Source of the DNA: Mycolicibacterium tusciae JS617
GTDB lineage: Bacteria > Actinomycetota > Actinomycetes > Mycobacteriales > Mycobacteriaceae
Length of the DNA stretch: 64,000 bases
Assembly (NCBI RefSeq): GCF_000243415.2
Contig: NZ_KI912270.1
Coordinates: 558,001 to 622,000, forward strand
Reading direction: 5' to 3'
Below are positions 35,597 to 44,473 of this stretch, in pieces. The first letter of the stretch is position 1, and every line of letters begins with the position of its first letter. Below the pieces are notes generated by a model, which was not told the DNA's origin, ran no database searches, and was given only the letters and a program-made list of their open reading frames with translations. The position numbers were made by a program, and so were the translations under genes.

Positions 35597-37465
35597 ATGG
35601 GCGGGTATCGCGAACTCTTCAACGCCAGCATCTCCGATCCCGCGGCCTTCTGGGCAGACGCCGCCAAGGCCGTGACGTGGACCCGTGAGCCGAAACAGAT
35701 CCTCGATGACTCCAATCCGCCGTTCTACCGGTGGTACCCCGACGCTGAGATGAATACGTGCGCCAACGCGCTGGACCGTCATGTCGAGGGCGGTCGCGGC
35801 GACCAGGCCGCGCTGATCTACGACTCCCCCGTCACCGGATCGGCGCGCACCTATACCTATCGCGAACTGCTCGACGAGACGGCGCGCTTCGCCGGCGCCC
35901 TGCGGGGCCTGGGCGTCGGCAAGGGCGATCGCGTGGTCATCTACATGCCGATGGTGCCCGAGGCGGTGATCGCGATGCTGGCGTGCGCGCGACTGGGTGC
36001 CATCCATTCGGTGGTGTTCGGCGGGTTCGCCGCACACGAACTCGCTGCCCGGATCGACGACGCGCGCCCGACCGTCGTCGTATCAGCCTCCTGCGGCATC
36101 GAACCGACCCGGACCGTCGCCTACAAACCGATGCTCGACGCGGCGCTGGAGATGGCCGAGCATCCGCCGCGCAACTGTGTCATCTTGCAGCGGGAGAAGC
36201 ATCGCTGCGAGCTGGCGCCGGAGCGCGACCTCGACTGGCATGAGCTGTTGGGGGCCGAACCCGTCGACGCGGTCCCGGTCGCGGCCACTGACCCGCTGTA
36301 CGTGCTCTACACGTCGGGCACGACCGGTAAGCCCAAGGGAATTGTGCGTGACAACGGCGGGCATGCCGTCGCGCTGCTGTGGAGCATGCGCAACCTTTAC
36401 GACATCGCCCCCGGCGAGGTGTTCTGGGCGGCCTCCGACGTCGGGTGGGTAGTCGGCCACTCCTACATCGTCTACGCACCGCTGATGCTGGGCGCCACGA
36501 CTGTGCTGTACGAGGGCAAGCCCATCGGCACGCCCGACCCCGGCGCGTTTTGGCGGGTCGTATCGGAGCACGGCGTGAAGGCACTGTTCTCGGCGCCGAC
36601 GGCACTTCGGGCCATCCGCAAAGAGGACCCTGCAGGCAACCACATCGGCCGCTACGACCTGTCAAGCATGAAGTATCTGTTCCAGGCCGGCGAGCGGCTG
36701 GACCCCGATACCTACACATGGGCCTCCGAGAAGCTGGGCATCCCTGTCGTCGACCACTGGTGGCAGACGGAGACGGGCTGGGCCATCGCCGGCAACCCGA
36801 TGGGGGTGGAGGCGCTGCCGATCAAGGCGGGGTCGCCGACGGTGCCGATGCCGGGATACGACGTCCGCATTCTCCGCGTCGACGGTTCCGAATGCGCGCC
36901 CGGTGAGGAAGGCGCGATCAGCATCGCGTTGCCACTGCCGCCCGGTACCTTGCCGACACTGTGGGGCGATGACGACCGATACCAATCCTCGTATCTCCGC
37001 GAATATCCCGGCTACTACCTGACCGGGGACGGCGGCCACCTGGATGAGGACGGCTACCTGTACGTGATGGGTCGCATCGACGACGTCATCAACGTTGCAG
37101 GGCACCGGCTTTCGACGGGATCCATCGAAGCCGTGCTGGCGACGCACCCCGCCGTCGCCGAGTGCGCGGTGATCGGTGTCGCCGACGAGATCAAGGGGCA
37201 GGTGCCGCGCGGGCTCGTGGTCCTCAAGGCGGGCGCGTCGGATGTCGGCCTCGCCGAGGACCTGGTCAAGTTGGTGCGCGACGACATCGGCGCCGTGGCA
37301 TGTCTCAAGCAGGTTGACGTGGTGGCTGCGCTGCCGAAGACACGATCCGGAAAGATCTTACGAAAGACGTTGCGCGGCATAGCCGACGGCCGCGACGAAC
37401 CAGTGCCGTCGACCATCGAGGATCCGGCGGTGCTCGATGCGCTGAAACCCGTTTTGCGGGGTTGA
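35597..37465 (+). CDS. Acetyl/propionyl-CoA synthetase (PrpE-like)
   Basis: A 622-aa AMP-forming acyl-CoA synthetase. The ATG at 35597 begins MGGYRELFNASISDPAAFWA. The P-loop YTSGTTGKPKG, the DVGWVVGHSYIVY substrate motif, WWQTETGW, TGDGG and the C-terminal acetylation-site motif SGKILRKTLRG are present. WVVGHSY and TETGWA are seen in propionyl-CoA synthetases (PrpE) as well as Acs-like enzymes, so the substrate may be propionate or acetate. It is divergent from the hydrolase gene with a 42-bp gap. Confidence 0.88.
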   Translation: MGGYRELFNASISDPAAFWADAAKAVTWTREPKQILDDSNPPFYRWYPDAEMNTCANALDRHVEGGRGDQAALIYDSPVTGSARTYTYRELLDETARFAGALRGLGVGKGDRVVIYMPMVPEAVIAMLACARLGAIHSVVFGGFAAHELAARIDDARPTVVVSASCGIEPTRTVAYKPMLDAALEMAEHPPRNCVILQREKHRCELAPERDLDWHELLGAEPVDAVPVAATDPLYVLYTSGTTGKPKGIVRDNGGHAVALLWSMRNLYDIAPGEVFWAASDVGWVVGHSYIVYAPLMLGATTVLYEGKPIGTPDPGAFWRVVSEHGVKALFSAPTALRAIRKEDPAGNHIGRYDLSSMKYLFQAGERLDPDTYTWASEKLGIPVVDHWWQTETGWAIAGNPMGVEALPIKAGSPTVPMPGYDVRILRVDGSECAPGEEGAISIALPLPPGTLPTLWGDDDRYQSSYLREYPGYYLTGDGGHLDEDGYLYVMGRIDDVINVAGHRLSTGSIEAVLATHPAVAECAVIGVADEIKGQVPRGLVVLKAGASDVGLAEDLVKLVRDDIGAVACLKQVDVVAALPKTRSGKILRKTLRGIADGRDEPVPSTIEDPAVLDALKPVLRG

Positions 37466-37472
37466 CTCCGCA

Positions 37473-37509
37473 GTGAGGGCACAGAAATGCGAGTGAACCA
37501 CGCCCTCAC
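37473..37509. terminator. Bidirectional hairpin between the synthetase and paaX
   Basis: GTGAGGGC (37473-37480) pairs with GCCCTCAC (37502-37509); the 21-nt loop is long. It lies 7 bp after one stop and 17 bp before the convergent stop of the paaX-like gene, so it can serve both. Confidence 0.55.
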
Positions 37510-37526
37510 CGCAGAATGAACGTGAT

Positions 37527-38333
37527 CTAGCGCCGACGCGCGAGTTGGCGTTTGAAGACCACGTCGAACTGGCGGTAGGTGCTACGCAGTTCATGGCCGG
37601 GCCAGTCCTCGGGTTCGAGATCAGGGGGCAACAGTGGGTCGAGTTGAAGATGTCGCACGACGGTGATGGACAGCGCGAACAGATAGATGAAGTCGTCCGC
37701 ATCGACCGCGTCGACGTCACGTTCGTCATGCATGGCCACAGTGAGCCGCCGCGCGTCGGATGCCCAGCCGTCGAGGTTGAACAGAGATCTCACAGTCTCG
37801 GGAGGGGCGTCGGTGGCGGCGCCGTGGAAGTGCACGCACTGGCGGTCCAGCACGGCCCGCAACGTCGGCAACCGGTTGGGATTCAGGTTGTCCGGCCTGA
37901 TCCAGACCCCCTCGCGCAGCTCGCCGAGATGCAACCCGGTCGCGGCCTTGCGCAGCGCGAGCCGATCGGCCGCCGAGCGGCGGTCCAGCGAGACGACCGC
38001 CAATTCCCATGTGCCGTCCCATGGCAACGCAGTGTCGTCGAACCGGGCGGCCTCGTCGACGCGTTGCCTGCGTTCGAGCAACGATCCGGCCAGCGCATAG
38101 ATTCCGTCGTCGCCGGTCAGTTCACCGGCCGAAACCATGCGCCACAGGCAGGTACGGGCCGCGCCGTCGCTGATACCGAACAGCGAGGCGATCCCGACGA
38201 GCTCCCCCACCGTGAGGTGCGGTTCGTCGGCACCCAGTAGAGCCGTCGCGAGCACAGACCGCGCGCTCAGCGAGCGGTCGCCGATCAGGTCGGTGACATG
38301 GGCGCGAGACTGATGCGCGCTGGCTGTCGGCAC
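37527..38333 (-). CDS. PaaX-family transcriptional regulator
   Basis: A 268-aa regulator starting at the GTG that directly follows the zwf stop. The N-terminal winged helix (VGELVGIASLFGISDGAARTCLWRMVSAGEL) is followed by the PaaX central domain (GTWELAVVSLDRRSAADRLALR) and a C-terminal domain with DDFIYLFALSITVVRHL. PaaX proteins repress aromatic-acid or fatty-acid catabolic genes and respond to acyl-CoA ligands. The neighbouring acyl-CoA synthetase is a plausible target. It is coupled to zwf, which is unusual for a PaaX gene. Confidence 0.82.
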   Translation of the reverse strand: MPTASAHQSRAHVTDLIGDRSLSARSVLATALLGADEPHLTVGELVGIASLFGISDGAARTCLWRMVSAGELTGDDGIYALAGSLLERRQRVDEAARFDDTALPWDGTWELAVVSLDRRSAADRLALRKAATGLHLGELREGVWIRPDNLNPNRLPTLRAVLDRQCVHFHGAATDAPPETVRSLFNLDGWASDARRLTVAMHDERDVDAVDADDFIYLFALSITVVRHLQLDPLLPPDLEPEDWPGHELRSTYRQFDVVFKRQLARRR

Positions 38334-39725
38334 CTACGACTCCAGCCAGGGATCATGCCAACTCGGGTATCCGGCAACGAGTTTGGACGCCGCTGCCGGA
38401 CCCCACGATCCGACCTGGTAGGTCTGCAAGTCGGGGGGCGTTTCGATCAGCGGCTGCACGATGCGCCACGTCTCCTCGACGCCGTCTTCACGGGCGAACT
38501 GGGCGGAGTCACCGCGCATCGCGTCGCTGAGCAGCCGCTCGTAGGGTTCGGGTGCCTCGCCGAGTTCGTTGGCGAACGTCAGCGACAGATCCACGCATCG
38601 GGTGGTGTTCGCGCCGGGCTCCTTGGCCTGAATGATCAGATCGGTGCCCGGGTTCGGGTCGATACGCAGCACGAGTTGGTTGGGATCGGGCCGCTCCGGC
38701 ATGACCGCGAGTTTCGGCGGACGCTTGAAGAACACCCGAATCTCGGTGGCCCGCACCGGAAGTGCCTTGCCTGCCCGAATGAAGAACGGGACCCCCGCCC
38801 ATCGCCAGTTGTCGATCTCGAGCCGCAGCGCGGCGAAGGTCTCCGTTTGGGAATCCGGCCGCACCCCCTTGATGGAGCGATACCCGTCGTACTGACCCCG
38901 AATGTAGTGCGCGGGATCGATCGACGGGATCGCCCGGAACACCTCGGCTCGCTTGTCGCGGAGCCCGTCGGCACCTGCACAACTCGGCGGCTCGGCGGCG
39001 AACAGTCCGATCAGCTGCAGCAGGTGGTTCTGCACCACATCGCGCAGCGCCCCGACCGGGTCATAGAAACTGCCGCGATCCTCCACGCCGAAGTTCTCGG
39101 CCATGGTGATCTGCACGCACTGGATGCGGTCGCGATTCCACAGCGGCTCGAAAATTGAGTTGGCGAACCGCAGGAACATGATGTCCATCGCCGGTTCCTT
39201 GCCGAGGAAGTGGTCGATGCGATAGATCTGCCACTCCTCGAGTACGCTGCGCAGTTGTGCATTCAGGGCACGGGCCGACTCCAGGTCGTGACCGAAGGGC
39301 TTCTCCACCACCACGCGGGCCCGACCGGTGAGGTTTGCGTGCGCCAAACCTTCGACGACCATGCCGAACAGCGACGGCGGGATCTCGAGGTAGAAGACGG
39401 GCGTGTGTTTGCCCTCGATTGCCCGGGCCACCTTTGCATAGGTATTCGCGTCGCCGAAGTCGCCCGACACCATCGACAGACGTTGTGCGAACCGCGCGAA
39501 CACGTCTTCGTCGATCGTCTCGCCCGCGGTCTCGATCGAACTTCGGGCATGGTCGTGCAGCGTCGCCTCGGACCAATCGTCAAGGGCGACTCCGACTATC
39601 GGGCAGTCCAGCAGCTTGCGCCGCTCGAGCCGGTACAGCGAGCGGAAGGTCATCTTCCTGGCGAGGTCTCCGGTGATGCCGAAGATGACCAGTACGTCCG
39701 CGGGCGTGATCGCCGGGGTCGTCAC
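38334..39725 (-). CDS. zwf: Glucose-6-phosphate 1-dehydrogenase
   Basis: A 463-aa enzyme of the oxidative pentose phosphate pathway. The nucleotide-binding start is VIFGITGDLARK, the catalytic/substrate loop is YRIDHFLGKE, and VVEKPFGHDLESA carries the conserved Lys. It oxidises glucose-6-phosphate to 6-phosphogluconolactone with NAD(P)+. It lies 5 bp after gnd, so both dehydrogenases of the pathway are one unit. No opcA or pgl is adjacent, unlike the zwf-opcA locus of actinobacteria; this looks like the second, zwf1-gnd2-type locus. Confidence 0.95.
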   Translation of the reverse strand: MTTPAITPADVLVIFGITGDLARKMTFRSLYRLERRKLLDCPIVGVALDDWSEATLHDHARSSIETAGETIDEDVFARFAQRLSMVSGDFGDANTYAKVARAIEGKHTPVFYLEIPPSLFGMVVEGLAHANLTGRARVVVEKPFGHDLESARALNAQLRSVLEEWQIYRIDHFLGKEPAMDIMFLRFANSIFEPLWNRDRIQCVQITMAENFGVEDRGSFYDPVGALRDVVQNHLLQLIGLFAAEPPSCAGADGLRDKRAEVFRAIPSIDPAHYIRGQYDGYRSIKGVRPDSQTETFAALRLEIDNWRWAGVPFFIRAGKALPVRATEIRVFFKRPPKLAVMPERPDPNQLVLRIDPNPGTDLIIQAKEPGANTTRCVDLSLTFANELGEAPEPYERLLSDAMRGDSAQFAREDGVEETWRIVQPLIETPPDLQTYQVGSWGPAAASKLVAGYPSWHDPWLES

Positions 39726-39730
39726 CGGCG

Positions 39731-40762
39731 CTAATCCTTCTTCTCGTCATGGCCGCCGAATTCACTGCGCATCGCCGACAAGAGTTTGTCGGTGAACTCG
39801 CCGAGCTCTCGCGAGGAGAACCGCTCGAAGAGCGACGTGGTGATGACCGGTGCGGGAACCCCCTCGTCCACGGCGGCCAGCACCGTCCAGCGGCCCTCCC
39901 CGGAATCCGACACCCGGCCGGTGAAGTCGTCGAGTTCAGGCGATCGTGCAAGCGCATCGGCGGTGAGATCGACCAGCCACGAGCCGACCACCGATCCGCG
40001 CCGCCACACCTCGGCGACCTCACCCACGTCGATCGTGTACTCGTAGGCCCACGGGTCACGCAGTGGTGTGGTTTCCGCGTCGACCGTTCGGTTGACCTTG
40101 CCCGCATCGGCATGCTTGATGATGCTCAGGCCTTCGGCGATGGCGGCCATCATCCCGTACTCCACCCCGTTGTGAACCATCTTCACGAAATGCCCTGCGC
40201 CGCTTGGTCCGCAATGCAGATAGCCGTTCTGGGCGGTGCCGTCGGTGCGGGTGCGACTCGGGGTGGGATCGGCGCAACTCTCTCCCGGCGCGATCGTCTT
40301 GAAGATCGGATCCAGTCGGGAGACGACCTCTTTTTCGCCGCCGATCATCAGGCTGTAGCCGCGCTCGAGCCCCCACACCCCGCCACTGGTCCCGCAGTCG
40401 ACGTAGTGGATGTTCTTCGTCAGCAGGCTCTTGGCGCGGGTGATGTCGTCGCGGTAGTAGGAGTTGCCGCCGTCGATCACCGCGTCACCGGGTTCGAGCA
40501 GGTCCACCAGCTGGCCCAGTGTGGAGTCCACCACTGCCGCGGGCAGCATCAGCCAGATGGCCCGCGGTGACTCGAGTTTCTGCACGAAATCGCTCAGCGA
40601 ATCCGCACCCGTCGCGCCCTCGCCGGCAAGCCCGGACACCGCATCGGCGTTCATGTCGTAGACCACGCAGCGGTGCCCGTCGCGCATGAGCCGTCGCACC
40701 AGGTTGGCACCCATGCGGCCGAGCCCGACCATTCCCAGTTGCATTGGCGAATCCGTTGCCAT
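39731..40762 (-). CDS. gnd: 6-phosphogluconate dehydrogenase (decarboxylating)
   Basis: A 343-aa enzyme of the short form. The Rossmann start is GMVGLGRMGANLVRRLMRDG, the substrate signature is VDCGTSGGVWGLERGYSLMIGG, and the catalytic Lys lies in HFVKMVHNGVEYGM. It decarboxylates 6-phosphogluconate to ribulose-5-phosphate. It is the first gene of gnd-zwf-paaX and divergent from the Rieske gene over 92 bp. Confidence 0.94.
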   Translation of the reverse strand: MATDSPMQLGMVGLGRMGANLVRRLMRDGHRCVVYDMNADAVSGLAGEGATGADSLSDFVQKLESPRAIWLMLPAAVVDSTLGQLVDLLEPGDAVIDGGNSYYRDDITRAKSLLTKNIHYVDCGTSGGVWGLERGYSLMIGGEKEVVSRLDPIFKTIAPGESCADPTPSRTRTDGTAQNGYLHCGPSGAGHFVKMVHNGVEYGMMAAIAEGLSIIKHADAGKVNRTVDAETTPLRDPWAYEYTIDVGEVAEVWRRGSVVGSWLVDLTADALARSPELDDFTGRVSDSGEGRWTVLAAVDEGVPAPVITTSLFERFSSRELGEFTDKLLSAMRSEFGGHDEKKD

Positions 40763-40817
40763 ATCTCTCCCAGTCGTCGTGGTCCCGACACGATGCTATC
40801 CCGATCTCACGATTTCA

Positions 40818-40846
40818 TTGACACGTAGCATAGTGAATGTGATACT
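40818..40846 (+). promoter_or_regulatory. Sigma-A-like promoter of the Rieske gene, leaderless
   Basis: TTGACA (40818-40823), a 17-bp spacer and GATACT (40841-40846) form a near-consensus promoter. The ATG at 40855 is only 8 bp past the -10, so the transcript should be leaderless or nearly so. CGTAGCA is repeated at 40824-40830 and 40850-40856, flanking the -10, and could bind a regulator. Confidence 0.65.
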
Positions 40847-40854
40847 TCCGTAGC

Positions 40855-42054
40855 ATGGCCACTCCGACACGGGCGTCGGTCGCTCACGACGTCGCTGATG
40901 ATCGCGACATCGCCCGCCGCATCCTGGCGCATATCGACGCCGGCACCACCGACGAAGGCACCGCGTGGCGGGAGCCGGTCGGAAACTATTTGGACCCAAC
41001 CCGATTCGCTGACGAACTCGAGATGCTGCGCTCATATCCGAGCGTGTATCTGCCGTCAGCGGCGCTGCCCAGCCCGGGTGACCACGTCGAACGGGTCACC
41101 TTCGGCGTGCCGCTGTTCGCGGTGCGAGGCCGCGACGGCAGGGCGCGGGTATTTCGCAACGCATGCAGGCACCGCGGTATGACCCTGGTCGAAGGGCCAG
41201 GGTGTGCACAGGCATTGGTGTGCCGTTATCACGGCTGGACCTACCGGCTCGACGGGACGCTGTCGCACGTCCCGCACGCCGACGCGTTCCCTGATCTGGA
41301 CATGCCCGCACGCGGACTGGTTGAAGTCGACAGCCGCGAAGTCGATGGGTTGATCGTCATCGCCCCGCTGCACACACCGGGCCCACAGGCGGAATCCGCA
41401 ATGACGGCCCTGGCCGACGGCAGCCCGTGGCGCGACAAGCTGCTGCCCGCGACGCGCCTGGTCGCCGTGAGGCCCGCGCTACGCCCGATGAACTGGAAGG
41501 TCCTCGTCGAGCAGTTCCTCGAGGGCTACCACATCCGCACCACCCACAAAGACACCTTCTACCCAATTCAGTACGACGATCTGAACGTCGTCGAACGGTT
41601 CGGGCCGAACTCGCGAATAACGTTCCCGTACAAGAATATCGAACGCCTACGTGAGCGTCCCGAATCGGAGTGGGAGGTCGGCCACCGGGTGACATACGTG
41701 TACCACCTGTTCCCCAACGTCATGGTCGCGACGTTCCCGAACCAGACGCTCGTGATCACGGTCGACCCGGTGGACATCGACCACACCACGGTCACCATCT
41801 ACGCCATGGTCACCCCGGAAGTGGTGCAGCGCGCCTCGGCCGATCCCGAGACCGCCCAGGGGGCGCGAAATCTGCTGAACGAAGGCGGCATCGAAGACAA
41901 CGAAATGTCGGAAGGCGTCCAGCGCGGCCTGCACGCCGGAGCCAATACGTTCGTCGAGTTCGGCACGCACGAAAGCGCCATCGGCCACTTCCACGCCACC
42001 CTCGACGACCGGTTGGCGCAATCACCGATGTCGCCGCCGGTGCGGCTCCGATAA
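40855..42054 (+). CDS. Rieske-type aromatic ring-hydroxylating oxygenase, alpha subunit
   Basis: A 399-aa protein. The Rieske cluster ligands are in CRHRGMTLVEG and CRYHGWTY. The mononuclear iron site follows the EGYHIRTTHKDTFYP pattern with two His. It probably hydroxylates an aromatic, amine or sterol-like substrate with electrons from a separate reductase, which is not in the window. It has its own strong promoter and is followed by an enoyl-CoA hydratase gene. Confidence 0.88.
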   Translation: MATPTRASVAHDVADDRDIARRILAHIDAGTTDEGTAWREPVGNYLDPTRFADELEMLRSYPSVYLPSAALPSPGDHVERVTFGVPLFAVRGRDGRARVFRNACRHRGMTLVEGPGCAQALVCRYHGWTYRLDGTLSHVPHADAFPDLDMPARGLVEVDSREVDGLIVIAPLHTPGPQAESAMTALADGSPWRDKLLPATRLVAVRPALRPMNWKVLVEQFLEGYHIRTTHKDTFYPIQYDDLNVVERFGPNSRITFPYKNIERLRERPESEWEVGHRVTYVYHLFPNVMVATFPNQTLVITVDPVDIDHTTVTIYAMVTPEVVQRASADPETAQGARNLLNEGGIEDNEMSEGVQRGLHAGANTFVEFGTHESAIGHFHATLDDRLAQSPMSPPVRLR

Positions 42055-42135
42055 CCGATGTCACCGCCGGGGCGGCGCAATGACGACCCTCGCCGCCGGT
42101 GCGGCTCCGATAACCGATGTCGCCGCCGGGGCGGC
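42031..42135 (+). repeat. Two direct 46-bp repeats between Rieske and hydratase genes
   Basis: 42031-42076 and 42090-42135 are identical except for one A/G. The repeat starts TCGCCGCCGGTGCGGCTCCG and ends GTCRCCGCCGGGGCGGC, with a 59-bp period. The first copy overlaps the end of the Rieske gene; the second reaches to 4 bp before the hydratase GTG. The duplication therefore created both the stop context and the spacer. Confidence 0.85.
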
Positions 42136-42138
42136 TCC

Positions 42139-42924
42139 GTGACCGACTACGAGCACCTGCTCTACGAACAACGTGGGCCGGTCACCGTCATCACCATCAA
42201 CCGGCCGGAGCGCATGAATGCCATTGGCCCGCAGACGCATCGAGAGATGGTCGACGCGTGGGACCGCTTCCGCACCGACGACGACGCACTCGTCGGCGTC
42301 CTCACCGGCGCCGGCGACACGGCGTTCTGCGCAGGCGGCGACCTCAAGGCCGCGCAGGCCGGCGAACTCCCGATCGACGCCAGCCCTGAAGACGGCGTCC
42401 TCGGACCGTCGCGCTGGACCGACATCTACAAGCCGACCATCGCCGCGGTCAACGGCCTCGCCTACGCCGGCGGGCTGGAGTGGGCCTGCTGGACCGACCT
42501 GGCGATCGCCGACGAGCACGCCACCTTCGGCGTCACCTGCCGTCGCTGGAACATCGGACTGGCCGACGGCGGCACCCAGCGCCTCACCCGCATCCTCGGC
42601 TATCGCCGCGCCGTCGACCTCATCATCACCGGGCGGGTCATCGACGCGAACGAGGCCGAACGCATCGGGCTCGTCAACCAGGTCGTGCCGAGCGGAACCT
42701 GCCTGCAGCGCGCGCTCGAACTGGCCGACACCATCGCCGCACTGCCCCAGCCCGCGCTACGCACCGACTTGGAGGCCGCCCGGGCCGGACAGGGCAGACC
42801 GCTGGAGGACGGCCTGGAAATCGAGGCGCAATGCTTTGGCCGATCCATCTACGCATCCGAGACCGTCGAAGGACTGCGCCGGTTCAACGACCGTGACCAT
42901 CCCGACCTCGCACCGTCACCATAA
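42139..42924 (+). CDS. Enoyl-CoA hydratase/isomerase family protein
   Basis: A 261-aa crotonase-fold protein starting at GTG (MTDYEHLLYEQRGPVTVITI). The oxyanion-hole segments are FCAGGDLKAAQAG and NGLAYAGGLEWACWTDL; Glu in GGLEW is the first catalytic Glu position. The second Glu position in the helix after TFGVTCR is not obvious, so it may be a hydratase-like enzyme with other chemistry. It probably works with the preceding oxygenase in degradation of a CoA-linked substrate. Confidence 0.85.
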   Translation: MTDYEHLLYEQRGPVTVITINRPERMNAIGPQTHREMVDAWDRFRTDDDALVGVLTGAGDTAFCAGGDLKAAQAGELPIDASPEDGVLGPSRWTDIYKPTIAAVNGLAYAGGLEWACWTDLAIADEHATFGVTCRRWNIGLADGGTQRLTRILGYRRAVDLIITGRVIDANEAERIGLVNQVVPSGTCLQRALELADTIAALPQPALRTDLEAARAGQGRPLEDGLEIEAQCFGRSIYASETVEGLRRFNDRDHPDLAPSP

Positions 42925-43010
42925 TTGTCGGCATCGGCTCGCCCATTTCCTGCGCGAGAAGTAACCCGACACGCCCCCGATTTCGCAGTTCGCGTCTGCT
43001 CGCGGAAAAG

Positions 43011-43967
43011 TCAGGCGATCGACAGCGCGATGCCGTCGAGGATGTCGTGCTCACTGACCACCAGCTCGTCGATTCCCGTCCGCTCGCCCAGCGCATTCGC
43101 GAGCTCCTCAACGATGATCGCCCCGCCGCCAATGACGTCGACCCGGCCCTCGTGCATCGGTCCCAGCGCTGCGCGTTGCGCCCGCGTCATCGCAATCAGT
43201 CCATCGCAGACCGGCAGCAAGTCTCCGAAAGCGCACCGAGACAGGTGAATTGCCTCTGAGTCATAGATCGTCATCTTGTGCGCCAACGCCGACACCGTCG
43301 TCATGGTTCCCGCCACGCCCACCCAAGTGCGGGCGCGTTCGACGGGCACCGCGCTGAACGCCTGACCCAGCCCATCACGAACGGCCTCACGCGCCGCGGC
43401 GACCTCTTGTGCTGTCGGTGGGTCGGAGTGCAGGCAGCGCTCCGTCAGCCGCACACATCCGATGTCGGCAGAGAAGCTGGCATCCACGTCACGCACCCCG
43501 AGGACCACTTCGGTGGACCCGCCGCCGAGATCGACGACGACGAAAGGTCCTTCCGCCGTGTCCAATTCGTTGACCGCCCCACGGAACGACAGTTCGGCTT
43601 CCTCGGTCCCGGTGATCACCTCGGCAACCGAGCCTGGGACCACCGCCCCGAGAACCTCGGCGGTCATTGCGAAGAACACATCACGGTTCGACGCATCGCG
43701 AGTCGCGGAGGTGGCGACCATGCGCACCGTCGGCACCTCATATCCGCGCAACAACTCGGCGTAATCCATCAGCGCCGTCCGGGTACGCGCCAGCGCGTCC
43801 GGGGCGAATTGCCCGGTGGCGTCGACACCCTGGCCGAGCCGGACGATCCGCATCTCACGATGCACGTCTGCGAGGCGGCCGTCATCGTCGACGTCGGCAA
43901 TCAGTAGCCGAATCGAGTTGGTGCCGCAGTCGATGGCGCCGACCCTGCTCATGACTCGGCTGCTCAT
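43011..43967 (-). CDS. ppx: Exopolyphosphatase / guanosine pentaphosphatase family (Ppx/GppA)
   Basis: About 318 aa; I chose the ATG at 43967 because it overlaps the DUF501 stop (ATGA). A GTG at 43976 and an ATG at 43952 are alternatives. Actin-like ATPase motifs are AIDCGTNSIRLLIADV (phosphate 1) and FVVVDLGGGSTEVVLG (phosphate 2). It hydrolyses polyphosphate or pppGpp. This is the short mycobacterial form (Ppx2-like, as Rv1026) in its usual place after the eno-ftsB-DUF501 genes. Confidence 0.9.
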   Translation of the reverse strand: MSSRVMSRVGAIDCGTNSIRLLIADVDDDGRLADVHREMRIVRLGQGVDATGQFAPDALARTRTALMDYAELLRGYEVPTVRMVATSATRDASNRDVFFAMTAEVLGAVVPGSVAEVITGTEEAELSFRGAVNELDTAEGPFVVVDLGGGSTEVVLGVRDVDASFSADIGCVRLTERCLHSDPPTAQEVAAAREAVRDGLGQAFSAVPVERARTWVGVAGTMTTVSALAHKMTIYDSEAIHLSRCAFGDLLPVCDGLIAMTRAQRAALGPMHEGRVDVIGGGAIIVEELANALGERTGIDELVVSEHDILDGIALSIA

Positions 43968-44473
43968 ACGCTCCACGTCTCCCGTTCCAGAATTCCAGCC
44001 ATCGCCGGTTCGACGGCCAGTATCGCCAGCACTTCATCGCCGAACGGGTTCGTCCCGGGTCCCTTGGCCAGCGAATGCGCCATCACCACATGCAGACATT
44101 TCACCCGGTCGGGCATCCCACCGCCGGAAAACGTTGTGCCCAAAGGCTCTATCGCGTCACGCTCGGCCAAATAGGACTCGTGCGCCCTGCGATATGCCAG
44201 GGCAAGCTCCGGGTCGTTGTGCAGGCGCTCGGTCATGTCCCGCATCAGGCCCGAGGACTCGAGCCGGCTGGCCGCGGCCGTCAGCGCAGGGTGCGTCAGG
44301 TAGTACAACGTCGGAAACGGTGTGCCGTCGGGCAACTTCGGCGCCGTCTTGACGACGCCCGGATCACCGTTGGGGCATCGGTACACGATCTCCAGAACAC
44401 CGCGAGGTTCACGACCCAGTTGCTTGGCGACCGCCGCCAGATCCGCCGGATCAACCACCGGGAGCGGGCGCAT
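43964..44473 (-). CDS. DUF501 family protein
   Basis: A 169-aa protein starting MRPLPVVDPADLAAVAKQLG; its start lies inside the end of the ftsB-like gene (23-nt overlap). The RCPNGDPGVVKTAPKLPDGTP core and the HESYLAERD motif mark DUF501, a conserved actinobacterial family of unknown function. It is always found between ftsB/divIC and ppx in mycobacteria. Two Cys (YRCPN and KCLH) may bind metal. Confidence 0.85.
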   Translation of the reverse strand: MRPLPVVDPADLAAVAKQLGREPRGVLEIVYRCPNGDPGVVKTAPKLPDGTPFPTLYYLTHPALTAAASRLESSGLMRDMTERLHNDPELALAYRRAHESYLAERDAIEPLGTTFSGGGMPDRVKCLHVVMAHSLAKGPGTNPFGDEVLAILAVEPAMAGILERETWSV

